A stretch of 64,000 nt of DNA from Macquaria australasica (taxonomy: Eukaryota > Chordata > Actinopteri > Centrarchiformes > Percichthyidae): positions 124,001 through 188,000 of the forward strand of contig SEMN01000490.1 of the NCBI GenBank assembly GCA_005408345.1, read 5' to 3'. Of the stretch, positions 49,901 through 56,329 are shown one piece after another. Position 1 is the first letter of the stretch, and every line of letters starts with the position of its first letter. The translations under genes were made by a program, and so were the position numbers. The notes under the pieces were generated by a model that worked only from the letters and a program-made list of their open reading frames with translations, did not search any database and was not told the origin of the DNA.

Positions 49901-51458
49901 CTCTCAGTTCACTTTCACTTCACCTAACTGAGGGAGTGAATGACGTTATGTTTGCTGCCCCCACTGATTGATCTCTCAACTCACTTCTTAGTTCCCCTGC
50001 CTTCTATCCTCACCCCTCTCCCCCAAACCTGAAGAAGGGCTTTTTTTGTTTTAAAGGCAGATATTGGCCTTCTGTCAAAAATCCAACAATTAATTTGAAT
50101 TTTGGATTTAAAGGCTTTACTTTTGTTCTCTAATTCTTGCAATTTTAATATAGGCCTCAGCCACTACTGAGTACCAAATTGATCTATTCATTTCACAGAG
50201 CACTGCAGTCTTACTCCATTAGTTCAGGGTCAAAAGAGAAATATAATGAAGATATAATCCCTTTTTGATCCATTATGCTTTAACATCTCATTTTCTCTTC
50301 CTATCATGGAACTATCACACAATCTTAAACAGAATCTTCTTTGAAATATATTCTAAATCACCCATGTCTGCTTTTAGTTGCTTATAAAAATTAGCCAACC
50401 CTGAAACTTTGCACTTACAAATCAGTCTCAATGGGACTAACTAAAAGCACTGTAGTAACTTAAAAGTGCAAGTTGCAAATGTGAAACTTGTGAGATAGCG
50501 CCTTTGTGCTTTTGTTCTCTCAGCAGAAAGGCAGTGGACACAGTATAAGAGGAGATGAAGGAATGCTGGTTGCTGCAAGCACAGATTAGAAAACACTAGA
50601 GGTCTGCCGCTGGAGGGCGTAAACTGCAAACGTTCATTTGAAATCTGAATGTTTGCTCAGAAAAGCTGAATTCAAGTGAAGAAAACACTTCGTTAGTACT
50701 GTTTTTGTCTCTTTTTTTATACATCTGCAGTGTTATTTTGAATTGAGAGGAGGAACAGTGTCTCGTCTTCTCTGTTTTTTTGTATGTTTCAATCTCTAAA
50801 GCAGAGCTGCATCTTGGATTGCAATTGTAGTCTGTTATGTTATTCTTGTGTTTGTTTAAATATATGTATTATTCTGGGGGGGGTTTTCTCAGTAGCATCA
50901 CTTTACTAAGTTTACTAAGGACACCTGACAGCAAGAAGGTCCTCCCCTTGGGTTTCCTCCCACAAAGACTTAATTACCTGGAGGTGTGAATGTGTGCATG
51001 TGTCAAAGTGTCCTTGTATGTCGGGGGGAAAATAATCTAAGTCCCTGTAATTTCATGTAAACTCGTGCACGGACTCAGACAATCACCAAGCTACATCCTG
51101 GATTGTGGATCACACCAACCTTCACTTGTTTGGCATCTGTTACAAGCACTCACTGGATCTCCCTAATTACACTCTGGCACTGGTACTGCCCACAATCACT
51201 ACACACATGGGAATCTCACTCTGCTATTTTCTGTTGTGAATGTGCCTAACACGCTAAATATCGGTGTGTATCTGATTGTACATGTGGTATGATATGATCA
51301 TTTCTCATCATTTTAACAGATCTGTTTTTCTTCCCTCCCTCAGCCTTCCTGAGGCCAACGCCACGACACCATCAGACCCGAGGGGAATGGAGGCAGGAAA
51401 AAGCAAAGAATACGTTGCAAAAGAAGAGGAGCTGTACTCCCAGTACTTCTCTTTCTGA
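11289..51458 (+). CDS. fam184a: FAM184A coiled-coil protein, 24 coding exons, 1205 aa (whole gene span)
   Basis: This is a large, mostly alpha-helical protein of the FAM184 family, whose molecular role is poorly known. The exons listed separately join with matching phases into 3618 coding bases and 1205 residues. Human FAM184A is about 1140 (from memory). Residues 1-45 are a short variable head. KMSKKIAQLTK then VIYALNTKNDEHE begin the FAM184 N-terminal domain. Residues about 60-1010 are nearly unbroken coiled coil rich in E, Q, K and L. The end carries family landmarks FELEDEGKA, ELKGKEVLR, SRPEDL and VFNSSANVGVINP, a low-complexity proline-rich tail, and a terminal SQYFSF resembling the family ARYFTF. 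VFNSS-NVGVINP and the head sequence favour FAM184A over FAM184B. All introns are GT-AG. Whether this is the only teleost copy or one of two ohnologues cannot be told. Confidence 0.95.
12623..12752 (+). mobile_element. fish retroelement 3' tail fragment
   Basis: Contains CCTGTGACAGACCTGACAAC, CTGTCCAGGGTGT, GCATGCTGGGA-AGGCTC and GAACAGAATAAGCAGGT, ending in GATGGATGG. I recognise this as a very common teleost interspersed tail (3' end of a LINE or SINE ending in GATGG units). The exact family is uncertain. The insertion is in the sense orientation of fam184a. Confidence 0.65.
12872..12937. repeat. inverted repeat: 24-bp arms, 18-nt loop
   Basis: Left arm 12872-12895 and right arm 12914-12937 are reverse complements at 23 of 24 positions (ATAATAATCAATGTA-ACC plus GCAAC). 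The loop is 18 nt. Weaker pairing continues a few bases outward. It lies in fam184a intron 1, so it is transcribed. Confidence 0.9.
12967..13145. mobile_element. MITE-like repeat (TTAGTTGATTAATC family)
   Basis: Phrases AACCAATTAGTTGATTAATC, GAAAAATAATCTGCAACTAT, TTTTCATGCAAAAAT and AATATATTTGGGTTTTGAAC match a very common teleost non-autonomous DNA element. I also see it in the opposite orientation at about 30.93-31.13 kb. Family name from memory only. Ends not resolved. Confidence 0.6.
18367..18478. repeat. polypurine tract (~110 bp)
   Basis: The + strand is nearly pure A/G (GGAGAGACAAAGAAGAAAGA and similar) with few interruptions. It is simple-sequence and could in principle form a triplex. 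No gene association beyond being in fam184a intron 1. Confidence 0.7.
18590..18912. repeat. ~300-bp segment flanked by short direct repeats
   Basis: GTCGGGACACCCCTAGTT near 18594 and TTCGGGGTCACCCCTACC near 18895 are near-identical in the same orientation and enclose about 300 bp. The right end also has a TCGAATCGGTGAATAGTCGA patch. It looks like a decayed interspersed element, possibly hAT-like, with low certainty. Confidence 0.4.
19834..19911 (+). CDS. fam184a: fam184a exon 2 (residues 56-81)
   Basis: Encodes VIYALNTKNDEHE followed by EEIESLKDAHEDE, one of the most conserved stretches of the FAM184 family. Acceptor TGTCTCCAG, donor GTATGG, phase 0 at both ends. The following intron (19912-22083) holds a Tc1-like relic and a palindromic MITE. 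Confidence 0.97.
20470..20830 (-). mobile_element. Tc1/mariner transposase relic
   Basis: A minus-strand open stretch (20770-20567) encodes LLPSQSPDLNPTMWELLEQC. This is the catalytic-domain signature of Tc1/mariner transposases (consensus SPDLNPIEHLWD-L), where the last acidic residue of the DDE/D triad follows the SPDLNP block. Here the IEHLWD part reads TMWELLE. Only about 67 codons remain and the N-terminal domains are absent, so it is dead. Flanking ACACCTTACTAACAC (minus sense) fits Tc1-like non-autonomous elements. Confidence 0.75.
20959..21351. mobile_element. palindromic MITE with long terminal inverted repeats
   Basis: The left end AAGGAATAATTCAGCATTAT and the reverse complement of the right end, AAGGAATAGTTTGACATTTT, match. 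Homology continues inward (GGGTAATTTGCTTATTTGCT against GGGAAACAAGCTTATTCTCT, then a TTGCTGAGAGTTAGAT-like block). The centre has the GCTAAGCTAAGCTAACCAGC and AGCCAGGCTAGCTGTTTCCC phrases of a very abundant teleost element. No coding capacity. Confidence 0.75.
22084..22218 (+). CDS. fam184a: fam184a exon 3 (residues 82-126)
   Basis: Encodes VQHIVTETRDKIMQYKSKM then DDADLRRRLASLEESVEL, ending HMKKQ. Matches the family block with TREKILQYKSKV. Acceptor TGCTCAG, donor GTCATT (weak at +3 to +5). Phase 0 at both ends. The following 352-bp intron has nothing recognisable. Confidence 0.97.
22571..22669 (+). CDS. fam184a: fam184a exon 4 (residues 127-159)
   Basis: Encodes ALAEFEMYRQRMEDSQLC then TEAQHTQRVVSMSRE, matching the family LCAEAQHVQRIVTMSRE. 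Donor GTAAGG, phase 0. A CA microsatellite starts 13 bp past the donor. Confidence 0.97.
22683..22708. repeat. (CA)n microsatellite
   Basis: About 13 CA units beginning 13 bp after the exon 4 splice donor of fam184a. Confidence 0.9.
23478..23760 (-). mobile_element. LINE 3' end (L2/Rex1-like ORF2 C-terminus and tail)
   Basis: On the minus strand, about 23745-23695, one frame reads SSFVPTAIRLYKS before a stop. That matches the C-terminal S-FVPTAIRLLN signature of fish L2/Rex1-type LINE reverse-transcriptase proteins. It is followed by 3' UTR and by the element's end at about 23478-23525, with TTTCCCCGCCGTGGGACAAT and a tandem CTTAT tail (GATAA units on the + strand). It is 5'-truncated, as is usual for LINE insertions. 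Family assignment is from memory of the signature. Confidence 0.7.
24148..24189 (+). CDS. fam184a: candidate 14-codon mini-exon, partial copy of exon 5
   Basis: Between an acceptor (TTTTTCAATTATTACAG) and a donor (GTAGAG) lies a 42-bp phase-0 segment encoding RDFQEMLRAFSLAQ. Exon 5, starting 70 bp downstream, encodes RDFEEKLRAFSQAQ. The two are identical at 11 of 14 residues and 32 of 42 bases, and five of the ten base differences are synonymous. Similarity stops at both predicted splice sites. Inclusion would add two heptads between exons 4 and 5 without a frameshift. It could also be a relic of a local duplication. No transcript evidence is available here. Confidence 0.5.
24260..24466 (+). 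CDS. fam184a: fam184a exon 5 (residues 160-228)
   Basis: Encodes VEEMRRDFEEKLRAFSQAQ then FEADKRRALEEL and later EKLAELHRQE. Matches the family VEEIRRKFEEKLRSF and ALEDLQAAHRREIQELL region. Acceptor TTTCAATAG, donor GTGGGC, phase 0. Strong coiled coil. The following 494-bp intron has nothing recognisable. Confidence 0.97.
24961..25134 (+). CDS. fam184a: fam184a exon 6 (residues 229-286)
   Basis: Encodes VEALMERVEELTRDK, then YEAKLGKAQEYYERELEAM, ending LLAWKRTE. Matches the family YEGKLNKAQSFYERELDTL. Acceptor CTCCGTGTAG, donor GTAAAA, phase 0. Like several neighbours it begins GTG and ends GAG, giving in-phase heptad modules. Confidence 0.97.
25404..25565 (+). CDS. fam184a: fam184a exon 7 (residues 287-340)
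   Basis: Encodes VELRKEFQAQEAALQRSLSK and continues to LQTSLANAEGTIK. Matches the family DLRKEFQGQEAILRKTIGKL. Its donor is GTGTGTGCG, the first bases of a GT-rich microsatellite, so it lacks the usual purine-rich +3 to +6. The following 576-bp intron otherwise holds nothing recognisable. Confidence 0.95.
25566..25606. repeat. (GT/GCGT)n microsatellite at a splice donor
   Basis: Forty-one bases of GT and GCGT units start exactly at the exon 7/intron 7 junction, so the splice-donor GT is the first unit of the repeat. Confidence 0.9.
26142..26277 (+). CDS. fam184a: fam184a exon 8 (residues 341-386, last codon split)
   Basis: Encodes NLHKQLEEAIQDGE, then ELEGSRERVQQQATEILHKA, plus the first base of a Ser codon. 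Matches the family VLQKQLDDAKEGE and RLQQQASDLVLKAS. Acceptor TGTGCTGCAG, donor GTAAGA, phase 1. The following 1142-bp intron has no recognisable element. Confidence 0.97.
27420..27601 (+). CDS. fam184a: fam184a exon 9 (residues 386-446)
   Basis: Completes the split Ser and encodes QIGSLQATQMAHEASIRNL, then RLKEKISRLEEEREALL, ending LKLEQ. Matches the family HIGMLQATQMTQEVTIKDLE. Acceptor TGTTCCCAG, donor GTACTA. The next intron is only 84 bp. Confidence 0.97.
27686..27871 (+). CDS. fam184a: fam184a exon 10 (residues 447-508)
   Basis: Encodes SLREEHQGYEKELSRLR, then EEMEEKHQAMREEAL, ending EKMLLMT. Glu-rich coiled coil corresponding to the family EYYERELKNLQSRLEEE region. Acceptor TTCTCCTCAG, donor GTAAGT (consensus), phase 0. 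Confidence 0.96.
29140..29660. repeat. dispersed repeat region with short palindrome
   Basis: The palindromic core TAACCCTGATGA...TCATCAGGGTTA spans about 29424-29460. The surrounding sequence (TTTAGTATTGCACTTCC, TAGCTCTAGGTTTGTAATAA) resembles a common teleost interspersed element. The outer limits are uncertain. Confidence 0.4.
30925..31129. mobile_element. MITE-like element (AGGGCTGCAA ends)
   Basis: Left end TAGGGCTGCAATTAATGATT and right end AATGACTAATCGTTGTAGCT are terminal inverted repeats (AGGGCTGCAA against the reverse complement of TTGTAGCTCT). The inside has AACCCAAAGATATTCAATTT and TTACATTTCAGAAGCTGGA, typical phrases of an abundant teleost element, probably of a DNA-transposon superfamily. 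It lies in the opposite orientation to the copy at about 13 kb. Confidence 0.7.
31196..31379 (+). mobile_element. possible LINE 3' tail
   Basis: AT-rich sequence ending GAATAAATTGTACCTTGAAC followed by CTTGAACC. The tandem CCTTGAA end after an AATAAA is typical of some fish non-LTR retroelement tails. No coding part remains. Confidence 0.4.
32770..32892 (+). CDS. fam184a: fam184a exon 11 (residues 509-549)
   Basis: Encodes KMSQEFEIKRLSLEEQRDHL, then QQQLDNLKEELSAKFNMANQ and E. Matches the family NLEEDKNQLQQELENLKEVL and KLNTANQE. Acceptor CCTCTCCAG after a CTTTCTTTAC-rich pyrimidine tract. The next intron is only 80 bp, the smallest in the gene. Confidence 0.97.
32973..33134 (+). CDS. fam184a: fam184a exon 12 (residues 550-603)
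   Basis: Encodes VSHLQELVREGEQNLGSAQT, then ISCLKETQEKLKIELDATR, ending LLTDLQ. Matches the family IGHLQDMVRKSEQGLGSAEG. Donor GTGAGG, phase 0. The following 2.5-kb intron has a T-run near 33687 and an AT microsatellite near 34.9 kb. Confidence 0.97.
34894..34922. repeat. (AT)n microsatellite
   Basis: About 14 perfect AT units in fam184a intron 12. Confidence 0.9.
35642..35763 (+). CDS. fam184a: fam184a exon 13 (residues 604-644, last codon split)
   Basis: Encodes EEIETQRQQHDARVMSIRTE, then KQKMDKMADDLDQKWRDAL and two bases of Arg. Matches the family ELEQERQQHEETI and KVDKMAHDLEIKW. Acceptor GTTTGTAG, donor GTAAAA, phase 2. The 365-bp intron that follows holds nothing recognisable. Confidence 0.96.
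36129..36279 (+). CDS. fam184a: fam184a exon 14 (residues 644-694)
   Basis: Completes Arg and encodes EEVRLLKEELNEEYEADKQA, ending REGWQRKVEDLLEQ. Matches the family LREELRLQHEEDKKSAMSQL and DSWQKKVEDLLNQ. Acceptor CTCTTTAG, donor GTGAAA, phase 0. Confidence 0.97.
36280..41100 (+). other. fam184a: fam184a intron 14 (4.8 kb)
   Basis: No exon-like segment was recognised. It contains a C-rich/CA stretch (about 36741-36776) followed by a tandem TTTGGGAATCAC pair (36779-36802). The rest is AT-rich sequence with scattered short open frames that lack coding character. Confidence 0.7.
36741..36776. repeat. C-rich / CA simple repeat
   Basis: A run of C, then CA units, then C-rich sequence in fam184a intron 14. 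Confidence 0.8.
41101..41215 (+). CDS. fam184a: fam184a exon 15 (residues 695-733, last codon split)
   Basis: Encodes ISLLKQSLELQLSQSQSALQ, then QLQSQFNQERELLSQQLK and one base of Glu. Matches the family ISLLKQNLEIQLSQSQTSLQ almost residue for residue. Acceptor CTGTCTGTCCAG, donor GTAAGC, phase 1. The 663-bp intron that follows contains a short GC-richer block at about 41.46-41.61 kb. Confidence 0.98.
41879..41976 (+). CDS. fam184a: fam184a exon 16 (residues 733-765)
   Basis: Completes Glu and encodes MQREHQRREHRLQEAHCCAL, then GTMEDARQHQIR. Corresponds to the family QQRHKSLKEAHVLAFQTMEE. Acceptor TGTTTGCAG, donor GTAGGA, phase 0. The following 1.9-kb intron holds nothing recognisable. Confidence 0.95.
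43910..44063 (+). CDS. fam184a: fam184a exon 17 (residues 766-817, last codon split)
   Basis: Encodes ALEERLKQEQREEVHALKEA, then DQELQTLRFELEDEGKAKL and one base of Ala. The ELQTLRFELEDEGKA block is a family hallmark. The acceptor follows an unusually long polypyrimidine tract (about 43826-43909). Phase 1. The 610-bp intron that follows reiterates GTTTCTAC several times. Confidence 0.98.
44674..44801 (+). CDS. fam184a: fam184a exon 18 (residues 817-859)
   Basis: Completes Ala and encodes SLRAELNHLHATSIEHLKQI, then ELEKAMELSHQQ. Matches the family LASLRSELNHQHAAAIDLL and KMELERSIDIS. Acceptor GTCTGGCAG, donor GTAACT, phase 0. Confidence 0.96.
44954..45138 (+). CDS. fam184a: fam184a exon 19 (residues 860-921, last codon split)
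   Basis: Encodes EQELLVRISDLQSELCSRSN, ITDLDHEIHSLNETIDTL, then RELELKGKEVLRVRSEAN. Matches the family ISALTKELEFKGKEILRIRS. Acceptor TTTCATCTAG, donor GTACAG, phase 2. The 874-bp intron that follows holds nothing recognisable. Confidence 0.97.
46013..46159 (+). CDS. fam184a: fam184a exon 20 (residues 921-970)
   Basis: Completes Arg and encodes AHEQDLSKRHERDLGEL, then MLADFNKAQEVLKDKISALQ. Matches the family HEQDLNKRLEKEL and MRADFNKTNELLKEINAALQ. Acceptor TCTGCCACAG, donor GTAAGT, phase 2, with the split Leu completed in the next exon. Confidence 0.97.
46369..46486 (+). CDS. fam184a: fam184a exon 21 (residues 970-1009)
   Basis: Completes Leu and encodes LEGTEEKLRNRESRPEDLHV, then IAELREMVTEREALVKKLV. 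Matches the family RESKPEDIQMITELKAML. Donor GTGAGT, phase 0. The 978-bp intron that follows holds nothing recognisable. Confidence 0.97.
47465..47569 (+). CDS. fam184a: fam184a exon 22 (residues 1010-1044)
   Basis: Encodes DDKKFYQLELVNRETGFNK and FNSSANVGVINPLIK. This is the strongest evidence for FAM184A over FAM184B, since the human A form has KFYQLELVNRET and VGVINPLAK here. Acceptor TTTTTTATAG, donor GTGAGT, phase 0. In the 1.9-kb intron that follows, 49163-49309 is a possible cassette exon. Confidence 0.98.
48328..48354. repeat. (CTC)n microsatellite
   Basis: About nine CTC/TCC units in fam184a intron 22. Confidence 0.85.
49502..49872 (+). CDS. fam184a: fam184a exon 23 (residues 1045-1168, Pro-rich tail)
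   Basis: Encodes LKTGSQSDHHFTSFPSQSAL and RFVSPPTMSHEGEEEEGQ, then a low-complexity tail with a run of seven prolines and many His. Reading stays open for 371 bases and ends SFR plus two bases at GTGAGA. The last exon begins with one base that completes a Ser codon. An earlier GTAGGA at 49628 could act as a donor, but splicing it to the last exon would shift the frame into a quick stop, so the long form is preferred. Human has a shorter tail with PLPQPVPPKGPKT. The proline run is encoded by a CCT repeat. Confidence 0.85.
51344..51458 (+). CDS. fam184a: fam184a exon 24, C-terminus and stop (residues 1168-1205)
   Basis: Completes Ser and encodes LPEANATTPSDPRGMEAGKS, then YVAKEEELYSQYFSF and TGA. 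The aromatic ending resembles the family ending EWFARYFTF. Acceptor TTCCCTCCCTCAG. Confidence 0.93.
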
Positions 51459-52160
51459 CCGGCAAAAAAAATTCTGTCAAAAAATGAAGTAATGGGACAG
51501 AGAGCTAAAGTTGGACAGCGATCAAACTGCAGGTTTTGAAAGTCATTTGGGCGACATTAATATCTGCTAATCACAGCACTCCCATCAGTCATGTGCAGTA
51601 CTGAGATTCCAGTGTGATTGCAACCTTAGGGCTTCCATACATGGTGAGCACGATGAGCAGTGTGGCTTGTCCGTGCATCATCATGAAAGTGTGCATGGTA
51701 GCAGGAGGTAAGGCCATATAAACACATTAGTTGTCATTTGTCTCTTCATTCATAACATCTGCAACTGTGCAAAACATGATATTTGTATGAGCTCTAAAGC
51801 TGCACCAGGCAACATAAGTGATGAGAGATAAATGTAACCTTTTAAAGCCCTTGATTAGCCATGAAGTTTAATTTTGATAAACTAAGACCCAAGTCTAAAT
51901 GTAAAGTAGAGGAGGTGTAACTTTATTCTGTAACGTTTGAAGTCATCTAATCAAGATGAGGGCTGTATTAAGAGATGGCAGACATATTGCAGTATAATTG
52001 CAAGGATAATTCCAAAATATTACAACTTAGGTGTTTTGACCATCTTTCCTATCAGTATAAATCGATTTGTACTCGCCATGTGCTGAGATGTGGGAGCACG
52101 GAGACATTGCAAGAAAGGAGTTCGGCAGGGCAAGAAACACGAGACAGGTTGAAAACAAAC

Positions 52161-52205
52161 TCCAAGGTTAGTCAAACGTATTTGAAACGTTTGACTAACC
52201 TTGGA
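52161..52205 (+). repeat. perfect 19-bp hairpin, 7-nt loop
   Basis: TCCAAGGTTAGTCAAACGT (52161-52179) is perfectly complementary to 52187-52205. The loop is ATTTGAA. It lies about 700 bp downstream of the fam184a stop, so it is probably in the 3' UTR. Confidence 0.95.
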
Positions 52206-52236
52206 AATAAGGTTAACAGTAAAATCATTACCAAAA

Positions 52237-52242
52237 AATAAA
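52237..52242 (+). terminator. fam184a: candidate proximal poly(A) signal
   Basis: AATAAA followed about 15 bases later by GATTGTGTTCCC, a GU-rich stretch. Would give a 3' UTR of about 0.8 kb. Confidence 0.35.
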
Positions 52243-52764
52243 AAGTCAGATTGTGTTCCCAGATCTCAGCAAACTTCCAAAATAAGGCCCAAGTTGTAAT
52301 AATCTGAACTATCCTTTAAGTAGCCACTGTGCAGTGTTGTATAAAGTCTGACACTAGTAACACACTGTAGATCAAGAGGAAATGTTTTCAGCTCCATATA
52401 AGATGAGTTTGTCTTTTTCTTTTGTTCATTAACATGCGTCTTACAAGCTGTAATTTGACTGGAGGTGCTTTGAAAGTTCAGCCAGGACAAAGATTTTTGC
52501 CTTGTTACTCGCCTTTACTGTAGTCTTTCATGCTGTGGCCCCATCTGCCTTGTAAATACACACATTCAGACATACATTTGAGGGAAAAGGACAGAGCTAG
52601 CTGTTGATTCTGGTTGTTTTTGACCTCTACAGTACGATGAACTGCAGTATACCACAATAACGACACCAGCAAAAAAAACAACTAACTTTGGCTTGCTGTC
52701 CCAGTGCTTTAACTGTGTACATACGGTATATGTTTGAAATTCATTTTCAAATCTCTGAGCTAGC

Positions 52765-52849
52765 TGAGGGGCGCTTGATTTACCATTCCAGACACCTCAA
52801 CAGTCTCAGGAGGGGAAACATCAAGAGAAACTGAATCAAGCACCCCTCA
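52765..52849 (+). repeat. 16-bp inverted repeat with 53-nt spacer
   Basis: TGAGGGGCGCTTGATT (52765-52780) and AATCAAGCACCCCTCA (52834-52849) are reverse complements at 15 of 16 positions. Confidence 0.85.
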
Positions 52850-54198
52850 TATTCCAGTATTTATAATGTAACAAGCTACTGTTTTTCTACGGTCTGTTTG
52901 TGATGCCAGTGGACCAGAGACATGCAGAGAAAGAGTTCTGTCAGCGACATGTACACGTTGATTGGCTCCCGGGAACTTTTTTTAATGCCAAGGAGTGTTT
53001 AGTCAAACACTTTATTTCATTACAAGCTAGGAGTTGATGTCGGTGGCTGAACTCTTTTGCTACATGTCTCTGCCTGTGGGGCAGGCCATAGAGCATGTGA
53101 AAACAGAAACACTATCATAATGCTGCTGTCACTCACTTGAAATCCTCATATCTCCGGTTTTTGGTGTACTGTCTTGAAAGTTTACATAGTTCTTGTGCTG
53201 TGTAATTTTCATGACCCAAAGGTCCATGAAGTCCATTCAGTAACCTGTACAGTTTCCAAACTGCATGGCCATCATCAGCCTGAAAGAGGCTCTTGTCTCT
53301 TACTTCTTGAAAAGCGGATAAAGAGACGTGAGCTTTGAGAGTTTACACCCTCTCACACACTGACACCACCGGGGTCCATTCAGCAACAACACAGACATAC
53401 TCAGATACATTACAGCATCAATCGATGCACGTCTTCCGTAACAGAATCAGCTGAGGCCTCAATGGTTCAGGAAGTGTTTGTACTTTCATTGTTTGCATTC
53501 GTGGAGCATACAATATGTTAGACGCACCTTAATAATGCAGGAAGAATTGAACCTCCTTTTTGCAACTCCTGTATTGGATTGCATTAGACTGTTATGTCTA
53601 TTTTTTCATCCAGCCCCTTAGATATTTCACAAAAGCACCTTTTAAGTGGTATACCACACTAAAAATACCTATTAATACTTACAAAAAATACATAAATGAA
53701 TTCATTTATTTACTTTCTTACATTTAGGTCCAAAATCAACCACATTTTTTGCATTCTTGTTTTTTTTGTTTTTTTTTTAAATGAAACACTTCCTGAAACC
53801 AGGTTGAGACAGGACCTCTAGCAGACATGTCTGCATTTGTGTCACATGGGAAAGACAGTAACAATGAGCCATCACATAAAAAATCTGATAGTAAAAACCT
53901 TTGTCGAATCTGATCTTGTTGATTGCTTGAATTCGGAAACAGCTGCAGTCACGTTCATAGACGTCTATCTATAAAAACAACTAAAACACTTTTCATCCCC
54001 AATTTTGTAAAAGTATACAGAAAACTTCTGTTATGGCATCCTAATGTCCAACTGTCCCCTTATGACATGAATGCAGCATAATGCCATTGAAGCTTTAGAT
54101 ATGCTGAATGTCATAAGACTGATATATTAAGTATATTAAATGGTTTATTTGTAAATATTGACCTGTAATGTGACAAACCCCAGCAAAGAAAATGGACC

Positions 54199-54204
54199 AA
54201 TAAA
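54199..54204 (+). terminator. fam184a: candidate poly(A) signal
   Basis: AATAAA in ACCAATAAATACAA, 2.7 kb after the fam184a stop codon. Confidence 0.35.
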
Positions 54205-54666
54205 TACAAACAATGGCGTCCTCTCTGGGATCGTAGACCCGACAATGAACCACAGTTGGTTCGTTCCTACATGCACACTGTGAAGATTATATTTATTCAA
54301 ACAACTATGTTAAATATTGACATTTAAGCTCTTTTCTTTCTCCTTAGTTTTTTCTTAATAATTTTCTCACAGTCATATGCAATTTTACTGCCACTCCTTT
54401 TATTTCCCTGCTGAAGATTTCACATATTTGTCTTCTTAAAATCAAGTTCCACTCTACTTGATATTGAGCAAAAATTTCCAACACAAGAGTGACACTGTTG
54501 TTCCCAGCTTTTCCTACCTTTCAGCCAGCCATTGATTTTCAGTATTTTTACTATGGTATAATAGTCAACTTACAGAGACTTATAATTTGGCTTAAGATAG
54601 AAATTCCATCATTGTGAATATGTCTGCTTTTTCTTGTCAAGATTATATTCAACTTAACTTTAAAAC

Positions 54667-54672
54667 AATAAA
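54667..54672 (+). terminator. fam184a: candidate distal poly(A) signal
   Basis: AATAAA in ACAATAAAAGCAG, followed by a TGTTTACTGTGATGG stretch. Confidence 0.35.
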
Positions 54673-54756
54673 AGCAGACATGATGTTTACTGTGATGGAT
54701 TGCCAATCTCAAGTGACTTTAAAGTCCCTGTTAATTAGCTTGCAGTAATGTAAACT

Positions 54757-55165
54757 ACATTCAGTCTTGACCTTGGAAACAGCAAACAATCTCACCACAA
54801 GGTCCATTTAGTGGTGGTTCTGGAGCTTTTGATCATATCACATGATCTTCATCAGCTGGAGGTTGCCCAGTTGCCATGTAATTGTAAATGTTGAAATTTC
54901 CACTTTTTCTGAGCACTTTAACTACTTCTTGTCCATGTTGGCTTAAAAGTTGGGGTTCAAAGTTCATTCTTGACGTTGGGAACAGCGGTTGAGAAAACAA
55001 ACTTACCACAAGGTCCATTTAGTAGCTGTTCCGAAGCTCTTATCACATCACATGATCTTCATCAGCAGAGTTTGATAACTGGGCAAACTCCGTCTGCTGG
55101 CAAAGATCATGAGATTAGAAAGCTCCAGAGCAGCTACTAAATGGACCTTGTGGTGAGATTGTTTA
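54757..55165. repeat. fold-back repeat cluster: two direct copies plus one inverted copy
   Basis: The block ACAAGGTCCATTTAGT and downstream ATCACATGATCTTCATCAGC occurs at about 54797-54857 and again at about 55006-55066. The inverted copy ACTAAATGGACCTTGTGGTG lies at about 55136-55155. The sequence before each direct copy also matches (TCTTGAC-TTGG-AACAGC), suggesting a tandem duplication of about 205 bp inside a palindromic element. This resembles a common teleost MITE. Confidence 0.75.
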
Positions 55166-56329
55166 TGAATGAAGTTGTGTTTACTTGTTTGAAACAGAAT
55201 ATTTATTTATTTATTTATCAGTTTACTTTTGTTTTTACATAATTGTTCCCATTCACATGTTTGTTTTTCTTTCTGTACTGTTTAATTTATGTATTTACTC
55301 AGACTTTATTGGTTGACTTGATGCATTTGAGAATAGCGCTCAGTTAAAGATGTTTCTTGGAGCCTGCCTCTTGTGGTCATCAGCAGAACAGCAAGCATTG
55401 CCATCACATGACCTATGTCCATCGTTACCCCAAGGTTCATGGAAGTCTTTTTTAAATGTTGTAACCTTTGAAAATGAATGGGCATTCATGGGAATATCAA
55501 CTCTTGTTTCTCAGCGCCTGACAGAGGAAACATCTGGCATCAGCTGGCCATCAGTGAACCATAGAAACTGCAGCTTATTAAAACATTAATTGTCTGTTTA
55601 GTTTTTTATGTGACAATATACTGATCAGGGCTCAGTTCATTTCATTTTCAACTCAGTTTTTCCAAAATTGCAGAAAAACTGGAAGAAGATTGCGGCATCT
55701 GTACATTTTAAGAAAAAAACGGAAATAGTAAATGTGTTGCAGTTTGTGTTTTGAACTGAGTTGAAAGTGATTTGATGTCACCCTTGTGACTTATTTAATA
55801 ATGTCTGTCTTGCCATTTTTGAAGTAAAGTATATAACAATTATAGCAACAATAATATTTATTTATATTTATATCATTTCTGTTGTATGTTATGGAACAGT
55901 AAAATTATGATTGTGAGATAAAACCTGTCGTGCTCCTTTTATCGTGTGTGTGTGTGAGGAGTACGTAAGTTGAAAAAATATATATAAAGCTTTTTATATC
56001 ATTACAAACTAGTTAAATCATTTATTTTGCAGTCTGTGTATTCATACACCCATATCTGAGTGACATTTGTCACTTCTGGACCTCCATTCAATACATTTTG
56101 GATAAATCAAAAGTATTACCTCGCATTTTATATTTATTTATATTTAAAAATAATTCACCACAAAATATAAATGTTTCTCTCGGTCAAAAAGTCCACTCAC
56201 AGCACCTCTTAAATTCGTCTTTATTGGAAAACTCAAGCACATAAAATAAAAGAAATACACCAGCGTCTCGCCCTATCAGGATTTTCCCTTTGCCTGTTGC
56301 TAGGTAAAAAAAACAAAAAAAAATCAGGG

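Larger units (their letters stand above)
51459..55960 (+). other. fam184a: fam184a 3' UTR and downstream region
   Basis: AT-rich sequence with no further coding signal. Candidate poly(A) signals are AATAAA at 52237-52242 (followed by TTGTGTTCCC), 54199-54204 and 54667-54672. A GATAAA at 55917-55922 is followed by a TGTGTGTGTGTG tract. Two transcribed hairpins (52.16-52.21 and 52.77-52.85 kb) and a fold-back repeat cluster (54.76-55.17 kb) lie here. The true 3' end is not determined. Confidence 0.5.
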
